From the NCBI RefSeq assembly GCF_004167665.1, contig NZ_SEWE01000032.1:1-64000 (forward strand): a DNA stretch of 64,000 bases, given 5' to 3'. Numbering within the stretch: position 1 is the first letter of the stretch; the number at the start of each line of letters is the position of its first letter. Both the position numbers and the translations under genes were made by a program. This document shows, one piece after another, positions 1 through 7,333 of the stretch. Below the pieces are notes generated by a model. The model was not told where the DNA came from. It was given only the letters and a program-made list of their open reading frames with translations, and searched no databases. The DNA is from Hymenobacter persicinus (GTDB lineage: Bacteria > Bacteroidota > Bacteroidia > Cytophagales > Hymenobacteraceae).

Positions 1-222
1 CCCGCCGGGCGTGATTTTACGGATAACGTGGGCGTTGCCACCCGCCACGTAGATGTTGCCGGCCGGATCAATGGCCACGCCCAGAGTGAAGCCGGTGCTA
101 GTACCGGTGCCGGAGGTGGTTCCGTCGCCGGCCACCGTTGTAATCGTCTGGGCATGGCCGGATAGCCTGAGCCCCAGCAGCAGCAGCACTGCCAGGCAAA
201 GCCTGACCAGTCCCTGCCGCAT
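1..222 (-). CDS. NHL-repeat secreted protein, N-terminal part
   Basis: Only the first 74 codons are in the window; the gene continues past base 1. The ATG at 222 is followed by a signal peptide (MRQGLVRLCLAVLLLLGL, then SGHAQ), so the product is exported. The mature part starts TITTVAGDG and then reads GVAIDPAGNIYVAGGNAHVIRKI, the typical blade sequence of an NHL/beta-propeller repeat (A.D..GN.YVA...N..IRKI). Such proteins are usually long extracellular propellers, often with a T9SS sorting domain, but the C-terminus cannot be seen. The open frame reaches the window edge without a stop. Function is unknown beyond a likely binding or adhesive role. Confidence 0.75.
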   Translation of the reverse strand, partial: MRQGLVRLCLAVLLLLGLRLSGHAQTITTVAGDGTTSGTGTSTGFTLGVAIDPAGNIYVAGGNAHVIRKITPGG

Positions 223-365
223 AAAGTATGGGTGATTCACGAGAAAAAGGATTTAGTGAAAAAATGGGACGCCAAGCAATGCAAAGTTGGTAGTCGCAAC
301 GGGCACCGCCCTGCTGCCATCGGGCAGGCAGAACGGTGCCCTACGCTGGGGCCACTGGGCCGATA

Positions 366-908
366 TTAGTTGCGCGAGGGATAGATGCCTTCCGTGCAGA
401 TGATGTAGTTCAGGCCCAGGTAAGGCTGCATCACGCTTACGGGCTGGTTGCCGCCGGCCACCGAGGTCTGGCCACCCGCTACAGGCGAACCAGTCGACCC
501 GTAGATGTTGGTCGTGGTGGTATCACCGGTACCCGGCACCGAACCGTTGGTCTGGGCCAGTGAAAGGCCGGCCGCCGGAGTTGCCGCCGTGGCTGCGCCT
601 GACATGAACTGCTGGCCGTGCGTGTGCGCGGGCATGTTGTTGGTCGTCAGCGTTACGGTGGGCGTGCCAGCTATCTGGCCCTGGACCACTTGGGGCAGGC
701 CCGGCCCGGTGCCAACGCCTACTGGTACGCGGCCCATCAAGTTGGGCAGGGCAAACGTGGTCTGGCCATTGCCACCATACGTGGTGCCAAGCAGGGAAAA
801 CAGGGCACTATTCTGGGCAATGGATAGGATCTGGCCGTTGCAGAACATGAAGCCACGGGGCGCGAAGTTGCCTGCAAACAGTTTGATAACGCCGAGGTAC
901 TCTTCCAT
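366..908 (-). CDS. Phage tail collar (MdpB-like) domain protein
   Basis: A 180-residue protein beginning MEEYLGVIKLFAGNFAPRGF. The first ~60 residues carry the tail-collar fold signature (GxIKLFAG...P.G...CNGQ.L......ALF.LLGT.YGG.G..TFALP.L.GR.PVG), and MPAHTHG lies near residue 95, both standard in the microcystin-dependent-protein/tail-collar family. The start at 908 is chosen because family members begin right before EEYLG; upstream in-frame codons to 1004 look non-native. No signal peptide is visible. The C-terminal third is a Gly/Thr/Ser-rich stretch ending in QPYLGLNYIICTEGIYPSRN, the usual family ending. It is followed within 115 bp upstream by a second collar gene, likely a shared operon. 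Role in bacteria outside phage tails is not established. Confidence 0.85.
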   Translation of the reverse strand: MEEYLGVIKLFAGNFAPRGFMFCNGQILSIAQNSALFSLLGTTYGGNGQTTFALPNLMGRVPVGVGTGPGLPQVVQGQIAGTPTVTLTTNNMPAHTHGQQFMSGAATAATPAAGLSLAQTNGSVPGTGDTTTTNIYGSTGSPVAGGQTSVAGGNQPVSVMQPYLGLNYIICTEGIYPSRN

Positions 909-1022
909 ATGGAAAAAAAGAAAGGAAAGGATGGAAATTAACTTTAGCACCCTGCTAAAGCGAAGGGAAAAAGATTCTTGACGCAGGAAGGTGTTGAGCG
1001 GCAATGCTGCCGCTGGGAGGGC

Positions 1023-1526
1023 TTAGCGCACCAGACGCGTTTTGGCGCGGCGCAGGTGCTGCAAGCGAAGCTCAATGCCGGCCTCGGTCGTGGCGGGGGC
1101 ATTGGCTACTTTGATAGCCAGCGTGAAGGGAGCCACTGACTGCTCCGGGCTGTGGCCCGGCACGGCCCGACCCGTCGGCACAAGCTTGGGAAGGGCAAAG
1201 TTTGCGTTGCCGTCGCCGCCGTACATGGTGCCCAGTAAGGCAAACAGGGCCGGGTGCTGGCTGACGGGTAGTTCGCGCCCGTCGCAGAGAGCCCAACCCT
1301 GGGGGACGGTGGGGCCGGCCAGCAGCTTTACCATCCCGATGTATTCTTCGCCGCCCACGTTAGCCGAGGCGGGTAGGGCTGGCGTAGCGGGGGCCGCCAG
1401 CAAGGTAGCAGGCGCGGCCAGTAAGCCACTCCCAACGAGGGCGCCCAGTCCTTTCAGCCAGTGGCGACGGGAAGCAAGGCGGGGTTGAGCGGAAGCAGTG
1501 GAGAGTTGAGTAAAAAGTATTCCCAT
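1023..1526 (-). CDS. Tat-exported tail-collar domain protein
   Basis: A 167-residue protein. The start at 1526 gives an N-terminus with a twin-arginine-type signal: SRRHWLKGLG near residue 27, then a hydrophobic stretch and an AAPATPALPASA cleavage region. The mature part opens with EEYIGMVKLLAGPTVPQGWALCDGRELPV...LFALLGTMYGGDGNANFALPKL, the same collar module as the downstream gene. After about residue 125 it diverges and lacks the PAHTH segment and the C-terminal YIICTEG ending, so it is a shortened or divergent member. It ends in a basic tail (LQHLRRAKTRLVR). The neighbour at 366-908 has no signal, so the pair may act in different compartments. Tail-collar assignment is firm; Tat export is inferred from the motif. 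Confidence 0.7.
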   Translation of the reverse strand: MGILFTQLSTASAQPRLASRRHWLKGLGALVGSGLLAAPATLLAAPATPALPASANVGGEEYIGMVKLLAGPTVPQGWALCDGRELPVSQHPALFALLGTMYGGDGNANFALPKLVPTGRAVPGHSPEQSVAPFTLAIKVANAPATTEAGIELRLQHLRRAKTRLVR

Positions 1527-2183
1527 GTTGCGAGGCGTGAGGACTGGAACGAAGGTTGTGTGAGGTCGTAGGAAGGAGGGTGATTGTTGCTTAAATCCAA
1601 GTGGCAGCGATGAATGCAACAAAAAGGGAGGAAAACCAGTAAGCGTGGAGCCACCAATGGCCTTTCTTTGCTTGCTAGCAAAAGTTAGGCGCGGCAGGAG
1701 AGGTTAGAGGGGAAGGAAAGCACAACAGTAGAGGTAAAGGGCACTAGTAAGCAGCTCAGCACCGGTTGGAGCGAGTAATCAAACACGACCGGAGTCATGG
1801 GGGCTAAGGCTATGCCGGGGTAAAAAAGCCCAGCAAAGCTTCAGAGGCAGTAAGAGGAGCGGAAATCGAGGCCAGAAAGCGGCCTAATGCAATAGGAGTA
1901 ACAGGGCGGGTAAGCAGTAGCACACGACGGGCTAAAACTTATACCAAAAGTAGAAAAACTAATTTATATTTTACAATCTTTTAAGAATTTCCATAGTTAA
2001 TCCAATGTCTTAAGCTCTTATCGGCAGTATGGACGGGCTTTATCTATACCCAGTGCAAACCCTTGGGAATACACTGAACGAACATGGTACATATAATATA
2101 TACTTATACATTACCTAGGTAGGCGCTGTGGCTGAATACCGAGACAGGACCGAGACCCGCGGTAGGGCGGCCATTGGTAGTAC
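1527..2183. other. Gene-free region with long leader and AT-rich promoter zone
   Basis: About 650 bases between the Tat-type collar gene and the galK stop. Bases 1920-2120 are much richer in A/T than the surroundings and hold a good Bacteroidota-type promoter on the minus strand. The roughly 410 bases between that promoter and the start at 1526 contain only short open frames without recognisable similarity, for example a 37-codon minus-strand frame opening with MTPVVFDYSLQPVL. No tRNA, repeat or known riboswitch was recognised. Confidence 0.5.
1945..1977 (-). promoter_or_regulatory. Bacteroidota-type promoter (-33/-7)
   Basis: On the minus strand, ATTG (1974-1977) is followed by 21 bases and then TACTTTTG (1945-1952), a match to the Bacteroidota consensus TTTG-N19-21-TAnnTTTG. 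It sits in AT-rich DNA and points toward the two collar genes, leaving a leader of about 410 nt before the start at 1526. Assignment rests on motif match and spacing. Confidence 0.55.
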
Positions 2184-3338
2184 CTAAGCTTCGACCGTAC
2201 TCACGCCCCCTACGATCGTGGCGTCGTAGGTTTCCAAGGGGCGACCAAAAAACTTTTCGTAGCCCTGGGTCATGTGGTGAGTGAAGTGCTCGACATGCTC
2301 GGTGGCCACCAGATTGATAGTGCAGCCGCCAAAACCGCCACCCATCATGCGGGACCCAAACACGCCCGGCGTGGTGCGGGTGAGTTGGACCAGCGTGTCG
2401 AGCTCAAGGCAACTCACGGCGTAATTGTCGCGCAGGCCGGCGTGGGAGGCGTAGAGCAGATGGCCGACGGCGCGTAGGTCGCCGGCGGCCAAGTGGCGGC
2501 AGGTTTCCTCCACCCGGTGGTTTTCCTGCACCACAAACACGCACCGCTTATGCACCGTAGGGCCTAGCTCGGCACGATGGGCGTGCACCTGGGCCAGGGT
2601 CACGTCGCGCAGGGACTGAATTTCGGGGTAGTGTTGCTGCAAAACGGCCATGCCCTGCTCGCACTCCCGGCGGCGGGTGTTGTACTCCGAGCTGGCCAGG
2701 CTGTGCTTCACCCCCGAATTGCAGAGCACCAGGTGGTAGGCGGCCGAATCGAAAGGAAAATACTCGTATTCCAGCGAGCGGCAGTCGAGACGCACAACCT
2801 GGCCGGCGCGCCCGTGCAGGCTGGCAAACTGATCCATGAGGCCGCACTGCACCCCGGCAAACGTGTGCTCGGCGGCCTGCCCGATCAGGGCCAGCTCCAG
2901 CAGGCTGAAGCCGGTACGCAGCAGCTCATTGAGGGCAAAGGCCAGCCCGCATTCTACCGCCGCCGACGAAGACAGCCCCGCCCCCATCGGCACGTTGCCC
3001 CCGAACACGCAGTCGAAGCCCGGCACAACAACGCCGCGCTGCTGAAACTGCGCCACCACGCCCAGCAGGTAGTTGGCCCAGGCCGTGTTGGTGCGCTGCA
3101 CGGCGGCGGCCTCAGCGGTAAAGGACTCGTGCAGGTCGTGGGCGCGCAGGTGGATGGTGGGCGTATTGTTCAAGGCGACGGCAAAAACCATTTCCCGGTC
3201 GATGGCCGCGGGCAGCACGAAGCCGCCGTTGTAGTCGGTATGCTCCCCGATGAGGTTGATGCGGCCGGGAGCCCGGACCAGCAGTGGTTCCAAGTCGAAG
3301 TGCTGGCGAAACGCGGTGAGAATGGCTTGGGCGAGCAT
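2184..3338 (-). CDS. galK: Galactokinase
   Basis: A cytoplasmic GHMP kinase of 384 residues that phosphorylates alpha-D-galactose to galactose-1-phosphate with ATP, the first committed step of the Leloir pathway. All three family motifs are visible: the galactokinase signature GRINLIGEHTDYNGG (residues ~25-39), the ATP-binding PMGAGLSSSAAVE (~117-129) and GGGFGGC (~333-339). The catalytic Asp lies in CGLMDQFAS. Length matches the family. The start follows the usual N-terminal spacing to the signature. No galT, galE or transporter is adjacent. The DUF5686 gene ends 118 bases upstream in the same direction, so a shared transcript is possible but unproven. A clear call. Confidence 0.97.
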   Translation of the reverse strand: MLAQAILTAFRQHFDLEPLLVRAPGRINLIGEHTDYNGGFVLPAAIDREMVFAVALNNTPTIHLRAHDLHESFTAEAAAVQRTNTAWANYLLGVVAQFQQRGVVVPGFDCVFGGNVPMGAGLSSSAAVECGLAFALNELLRTGFSLLELALIGQAAEHTFAGVQCGLMDQFASLHGRAGQVVRLDCRSLEYEYFPFDSAAYHLVLCNSGVKHSLASSEYNTRRRECEQGMAVLQQHYPEIQSLRDVTLAQVHAHRAELGPTVHKRCVFVVQENHRVEETCRHLAAGDLRAVGHLLYASHAGLRDNYAVSCLELDTLVQLTRTTPGVFGSRMMGGGFGGCTINLVATEHVEHFTHHMTQGYEKFFGRPLETYDATIVGGVSTVEA

Positions 3339-3456
3339 AAGCGGCAGGAAAAGCGGGCGGGAGAACGGACGCTGTGGGCATTATACAACGAAAATCCGGC
3401 GCAATGGATAACGTTCTGCCCCGGCTTAATGCAAGGCTTGGGGCAGCCACCCAGGC

Positions 3457-5970
3457 CTAGAGCTTAAACTGCAGGCTGAGCTTGACGCCAAAAGTCCGGG
3501 CCTCGGGGGCGTCGCGGTAGGTGAGGCGGTGCAGGAAGTCGAGGCGCACCACCTTGAAGATGTTTTCCACACCGTAGCCCACCTCGGCGTAGGGCACGTG
3601 GCTCAATGACTGAAACGTGGGCAAGGGCCGGCCGTCGAGGGGATGGAAGGCCGGGGTGAGCTGGCGGTTGGCCGCGCTGACGCCGCCGTAGAGCACGTTG
3701 GCCGAAGCTAGTAGGCGCCAGTTGAGCTTTTTGAGCAGGGGCACCGAGTTGAGCAGCATCCCCTCGAAGTGGTCCTCGACCCGCAGCGCCACGTACCGGT
3801 CACTGACAAACTCGAAGTAGCGCATCAGGTTGAACGCCGCCCCGTTGTAGAACGGCGACTGGTTGCCCAGGTGCGTCTTCAGGATCGGGTAAGGCACCGT
3901 GCTCGGAATGTAGCCCGCGTCGAGACGGTAGTCGGCGCGGCCGAGTTGGCCGAGCTGCAGGCTCTGGGTGACGATGAAATTGAACTTCTGGTACTGGAAG
4001 TTGCTGCCCAGCACGTGGTTGGCCCCCACGGTATAGCGCAGCGTAAACACCGGCCACTTCATCAGCCCGATGGCTTTGCGGCGGTTTTCGGTTTCGACCA
4101 GCACCTCGTCGCGGGCGTAGCGCGACTCCAGGATAACTTCGGCCAAAGTGAAGTTGGCCGACGTAGGCGCGCCGGGCTCCCGCTGCGGGGTTTTGTAGTA
4201 GGCAAACTCGTAGAGCGGGTCGAACTGCTGGTGGCGGACCGTGACTTTCTGGGTGAAGCCCCGGAACAGATCGGTTTGCAGGGAGGCCGATGAGAGGTTG
4301 CGCATCAGCGGCCGGCCCCGGCGCACGTTGCCCAGGCGGGCCGCGGCGTCGAAGAGGGGATTTTCCTGCCCAAACTCGTTGTCGAGCAAAGCGACCTGGT
4401 CCAGGTCGTGGCGGTATTCCACGGTGGCCACGGTCCAGTGGTTACGCTCCACGATGCGGTTGATGCGCACCCCGTATTTGAAGCGGCCGTCGTGGGTGCC
4501 GTAGGCCAGGTAGGCCTTGGTGAGCCAGTCGCGGCTCAGCTCGGGCGTGGTGCGGAAGCCGAGGCGGAAGCGGTGGCCCTCCACGTTGTTGAAGCCATAA
4601 GTAGCCAGCAGCGGCCCCACGTCGAGCTTGCCCACGCGCTTGTAGCCATTGACCACGATATCGGCCAAATCCAGCAACGACCGGACGCTGGGCAGTTCCT
4701 TCACCGAGTCGAGCAGTACGAAGGTGTGCTGCTCCTGGGCACTGAGCGAGTCGGGGCGGTGCTGGGCGAAAAAGTCCCGGGGTACGTCGTAGGCGTCGGC
4801 GGCCGTGGCCACCGGCCGGTCGTAAAAGGCCAGGTCGTGGGGGGCGTTGCGGGTGAAGTTGGAGTTGAGGGTGAGCAGGTTGAGCAGCACCCCGGCCTGC
4901 TTTTCGGCCGGCGTGACGCGGATAGCAACCTTGGTGCGCACCGGCAGGCCCGGACCCTCGGCGGGCGGGGTCAGCTCCTGAAACACCGTGAACTGGTCCA
5001 CGAAGTTGATGTTGGCCTGGGGGCTTTTGCGCAGGTCGAGGCGGCGCAGGGCATAGGTTTCGGCCGTAATCCAGATAGTGCCCACGAAAGCCAGATCCTG
5101 GGGCCGCCGGGGGGTGACGCCAATCTGGTAGCACCAATCCTTGCCAATCCAGACCGAATCCTGGAGCTCGTACTCGTACGTGAAGCGCCAGCCGTCGGCA
5201 ATGGGCGAAATGAAGTCCTTGCCCAGCACGTTCTGCCAGTTGGGGTAAAAATCGTAGTCCTGAAAGGAGGAGCCCAGAATCTGGGACAAAACCGAGCCTT
5301 CCCGCGGGCCGAGGCCCCGCATCTGGGTTTTGCGGATTTCCTCCCGCTTGCGCCCGGGCCGGTTGCGGGCGTAGTAGCGCGACAGAATTTCGGAGGCGAA
5401 GATGGGCAGATTGGCCGCGCCGTCCGCCGGCCGGGCCGCACCCAGACTGTCAGACAAGGTCAACATGTCCTGAATTACGCGGCGCTTGGCCAGGCGGTCG
5501 GGCAGGTTGGTGAGCGTGGTCTGGACGCGGTTGTAGGAATCAAACTCAAAGGCCTCGAGGCTGCGCTTGTCGTTTTGGGGCTTGCGGGCCTGCACCCGGC
5601 GCAGAATCTCGTAGGCCGGGTTTTCGTGGGGGCGTACCACTACCTCGCCCAGGGAAAAAGCCCCGGAGCCCAGCGCGAAGTTTACCGTCTGCCGGGGCTG
5701 GCGACCCACGGCTTTTTTCAATGCCGCAAAGCCCAGGGCCGAGGCCGCCAGCGTATCGAAGGGCTGGGTCACGGTCAACTCGTAGCGGCCCTCAGCGTCG
5801 GCGGTGATGCCAATGGCCGTGCCGGGCACAAACAACGACGCGAAAGGTACCGGCTTGCCGTTGCTGGCCTCGGTCACGCGGCCCGAAAACACGAGGCGCT
5901 GGGCGCTTCCCGGCAAAACGCCAACCAGCAGCAGGAGCACAAGCAGAAGCAGCGGGTAAACGTTTCTCAT
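3457..5970 (-). CDS. DUF5686 protein with carboxypeptidase-like regulatory domain
   Basis: An 837-residue exported protein. The ATG at 5970 gives a clean signal peptide (MRNVYPLLLLVLLLLVGVLP, then GSAQ); longer in-frame starts to 6039 would bury it. Residues ~27-105 form a carboxypeptidase D regulatory-like beta-sandwich (FSGRVTEASNGKPVPFASLFV...). The rest is DUF5686, recognisable by NPAYEILRRVQARKPQNDKR near residue 120 and by a C-terminal half rich in alternating aromatic and polar residues ending in FGVKLSLQFKL, as expected for outer-membrane beta strands. In Bacteroidota this architecture marks an outer-membrane protein of unknown role. It precedes galK, but nothing shows a link to galactose. 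Family assignment is strong; molecular function is unknown. Confidence 0.85.
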   Translation of the reverse strand: MRNVYPLLLLVLLLLVGVLPGSAQRLVFSGRVTEASNGKPVPFASLFVPGTAIGITADAEGRYELTVTQPFDTLAASALGFAALKKAVGRQPRQTVNFALGSGAFSLGEVVVRPHENPAYEILRRVQARKPQNDKRSLEAFEFDSYNRVQTTLTNLPDRLAKRRVIQDMLTLSDSLGAARPADGAANLPIFASEILSRYYARNRPGRKREEIRKTQMRGLGPREGSVLSQILGSSFQDYDFYPNWQNVLGKDFISPIADGWRFTYEYELQDSVWIGKDWCYQIGVTPRRPQDLAFVGTIWITAETYALRRLDLRKSPQANINFVDQFTVFQELTPPAEGPGLPVRTKVAIRVTPAEKQAGVLLNLLTLNSNFTRNAPHDLAFYDRPVATAADAYDVPRDFFAQHRPDSLSAQEQHTFVLLDSVKELPSVRSLLDLADIVVNGYKRVGKLDVGPLLATYGFNNVEGHRFRLGFRTTPELSRDWLTKAYLAYGTHDGRFKYGVRINRIVERNHWTVATVEYRHDLDQVALLDNEFGQENPLFDAAARLGNVRRGRPLMRNLSSASLQTDLFRGFTQKVTVRHQQFDPLYEFAYYKTPQREPGAPTSANFTLAEVILESRYARDEVLVETENRRKAIGLMKWPVFTLRYTVGANHVLGSNFQYQKFNFIVTQSLQLGQLGRADYRLDAGYIPSTVPYPILKTHLGNQSPFYNGAAFNLMRYFEFVSDRYVALRVEDHFEGMLLNSVPLLKKLNWRLLASANVLYGGVSAANRQLTPAFHPLDGRPLPTFQSLSHVPYAEVGYGVENIFKVVRLDFLHRLTYRDAPEARTFGVKLSLQFKL

Positions 5971-6218
5971 GCGGGCGTCAGCGCAACGGGTAGGGGTAAG
6001 GCAACAAGGGCAGCTTCGTAAATTATCGGGCCAAGACAAGCGTTTGCCGCCCGCGCCGCATTTCGAATGGATACCGGATTAGCAAGCTAACCAAAAGCCG
6101 GTCGGTTCAAAACTGAGCGGGCAAAATTGCGCGTCCAATCCCCGGGCTGTTCCCCCCAACCATCGGCGTTCCGGGAAAGTGCACGGCTGCCCGGAATTGT
6201 CCGGTTTTCGGCCGGGAG

Positions 6219-7184
6219 TTAGCGCGGGCATTCCTCCCGGGTCATCATCTCGTTGATAATCATGGCGGCCCGGGTGCCGTCGGCAGCGGCAATGATGGCT
6301 TTCTGGGGGCCGGGGGTGTTGTCGCCGGCGGCGTAGATGCCGGGCACGCTGGTTTGCCCACCCTTGTCGACCCACACCGCGCCCTTGCCCGTAATGCGGC
6401 AGCCCAACTCCTGGGCCAACGGGCTGCGTTGGTGCTGCTGGGGATGCAGAAATACCGCGTGTCGGGCCAGCTTGTCGCCGTTCTTAAACACAATGTGGCG
6501 CAGTTCCCCGCGCTTGGTGCCTTCGAGGTGGCTGATGGGTTCTTCCAGCACCCGGATGTGCTGCTGGCGTAGGCGCCGCCGGGCGTTCTGGGTCAGGTTG
6601 CCGGGGCCGTCAGTTACCAGTATCACGTCCTTCGACCACCGACTGATCAGCAGGGCCAGGCCCGTGGCCGACTTGCCGTGGCCGTACACGGCCAGGGGCG
6701 TGTCGCGGGCTTCCCAGCCGTGGCAGTAGGGGCAGTGCAACACGCCGCGGCCCCACATTTCGCGCATGCCGGGCAGGGGTGGCAGTTCGTCTTCCACGCC
6801 CGTCGCCAGCAGCACCTTGCGGGCCGTGACCGAGTAGGCGCGGCCGGCCTCGCTTTCTATGGCAACCTGAAAGCCGTAGTCCGTCGGCCGAATCTGGCTG
6901 ACGCAGGCTTGCTGCAGCTGCACGGTAGTGTAGGGCTTCAACTGCTCCCGCCCCAGCTGGAGCAGGTCGGCGGGCTTGGTGCCGTCGCGGGAGAGAAAGG
7001 CATGGACGGCCGGGGACGTGACGTTGCGCGGGGCACCGCTGCCGCACACCAGCACCCGGCGCAGGCAGCGGCCGAGCAGCATGGCGGCGCTGAGGCCGGC
7101 GCTGCCCGCGCCCACAATCAGAACGTCGAAGTCGGTGCGGGGCTTTTCGGGCGGGGCGTGGCGGGGAGCAATTTTCTTGGGCAT
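6219..7184 (-). CDS. Thioredoxin-reductase-like FAD oxidoreductase with CPYC motif
   Basis: A 321-residue FAD/NAD(P)-binding oxidoreductase. The FAD Rossmann motif is VLIVGAGSAGLSAA (residues ~21-34), the redox-type motif is CPYCHGWE (151-158), the nucleotide site begins VYGHGKSATG (~165), and the second FAD contact is GIYAAGDNTPGPQKAIIAA near the C-terminus. The order matches low-molecular-weight thioredoxin reductases, but the CPYCHGWE pattern replaces the usual CATC and is typical of a related subgroup that includes dithiol oxidases. The substrate cannot be named. The ATG at 7184 is preferred; an upstream in-frame start at 7229 only adds a short non-conserved tail. It stands alone between the DUF5686 gene and a terminator. 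Confidence 0.88.
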   Translation of the reverse strand: MPKKIAPRHAPPEKPRTDFDVLIVGAGSAGLSAAMLLGRCLRRVLVCGSGAPRNVTSPAVHAFLSRDGTKPADLLQLGREQLKPYTTVQLQQACVSQIRPTDYGFQVAIESEAGRAYSVTARKVLLATGVEDELPPLPGMREMWGRGVLHCPYCHGWEARDTPLAVYGHGKSATGLALLISRWSKDVILVTDGPGNLTQNARRRLRQQHIRVLEEPISHLEGTKRGELRHIVFKNGDKLARHAVFLHPQQHQRSPLAQELGCRITGKGAVWVDKGGQTSVPGIYAAGDNTPGPQKAIIAAADGTRAAMIINEMMTREECPR

Positions 7185-7281
7185 GGCTGATTTGGGAATG
7201 CCTACCCTATACCCGCAAAGGGCCCGCACGGTTAAGCTGCCCGCCCGGAAAATGCCCGTTCGGCGCCCGGAGCAGGGGCAT

Positions 7282-7315
7282 AAAAAAAGCCTCTCCCGAG
7301 GGGAGAGGCTTTTTT
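7282..7315 (-). terminator. Intrinsic terminator of the giant T9SS protein gene
   Basis: A perfect 9-bp stem GCCTCTCCC/GGGAGAGGC (7289-7297 and 7301-7309) with a 3-base loop, flanked by seven A on the left and six T on the right. It lies 19 bases past the stop of the gene ending at 7334 and can work in both directions. Confidence 0.88.
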
Positions 7316-7333
7316 GGGCTTACGCGGGGAAGG

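Noticed and set aside
1771-1884. Short minus-strand frame (MTPVVFDYSLQPVL...) in the long leader of the collar genes
   Set aside because: Only 37 codons, no conserved motif; noted as possible leader peptide but not supported.
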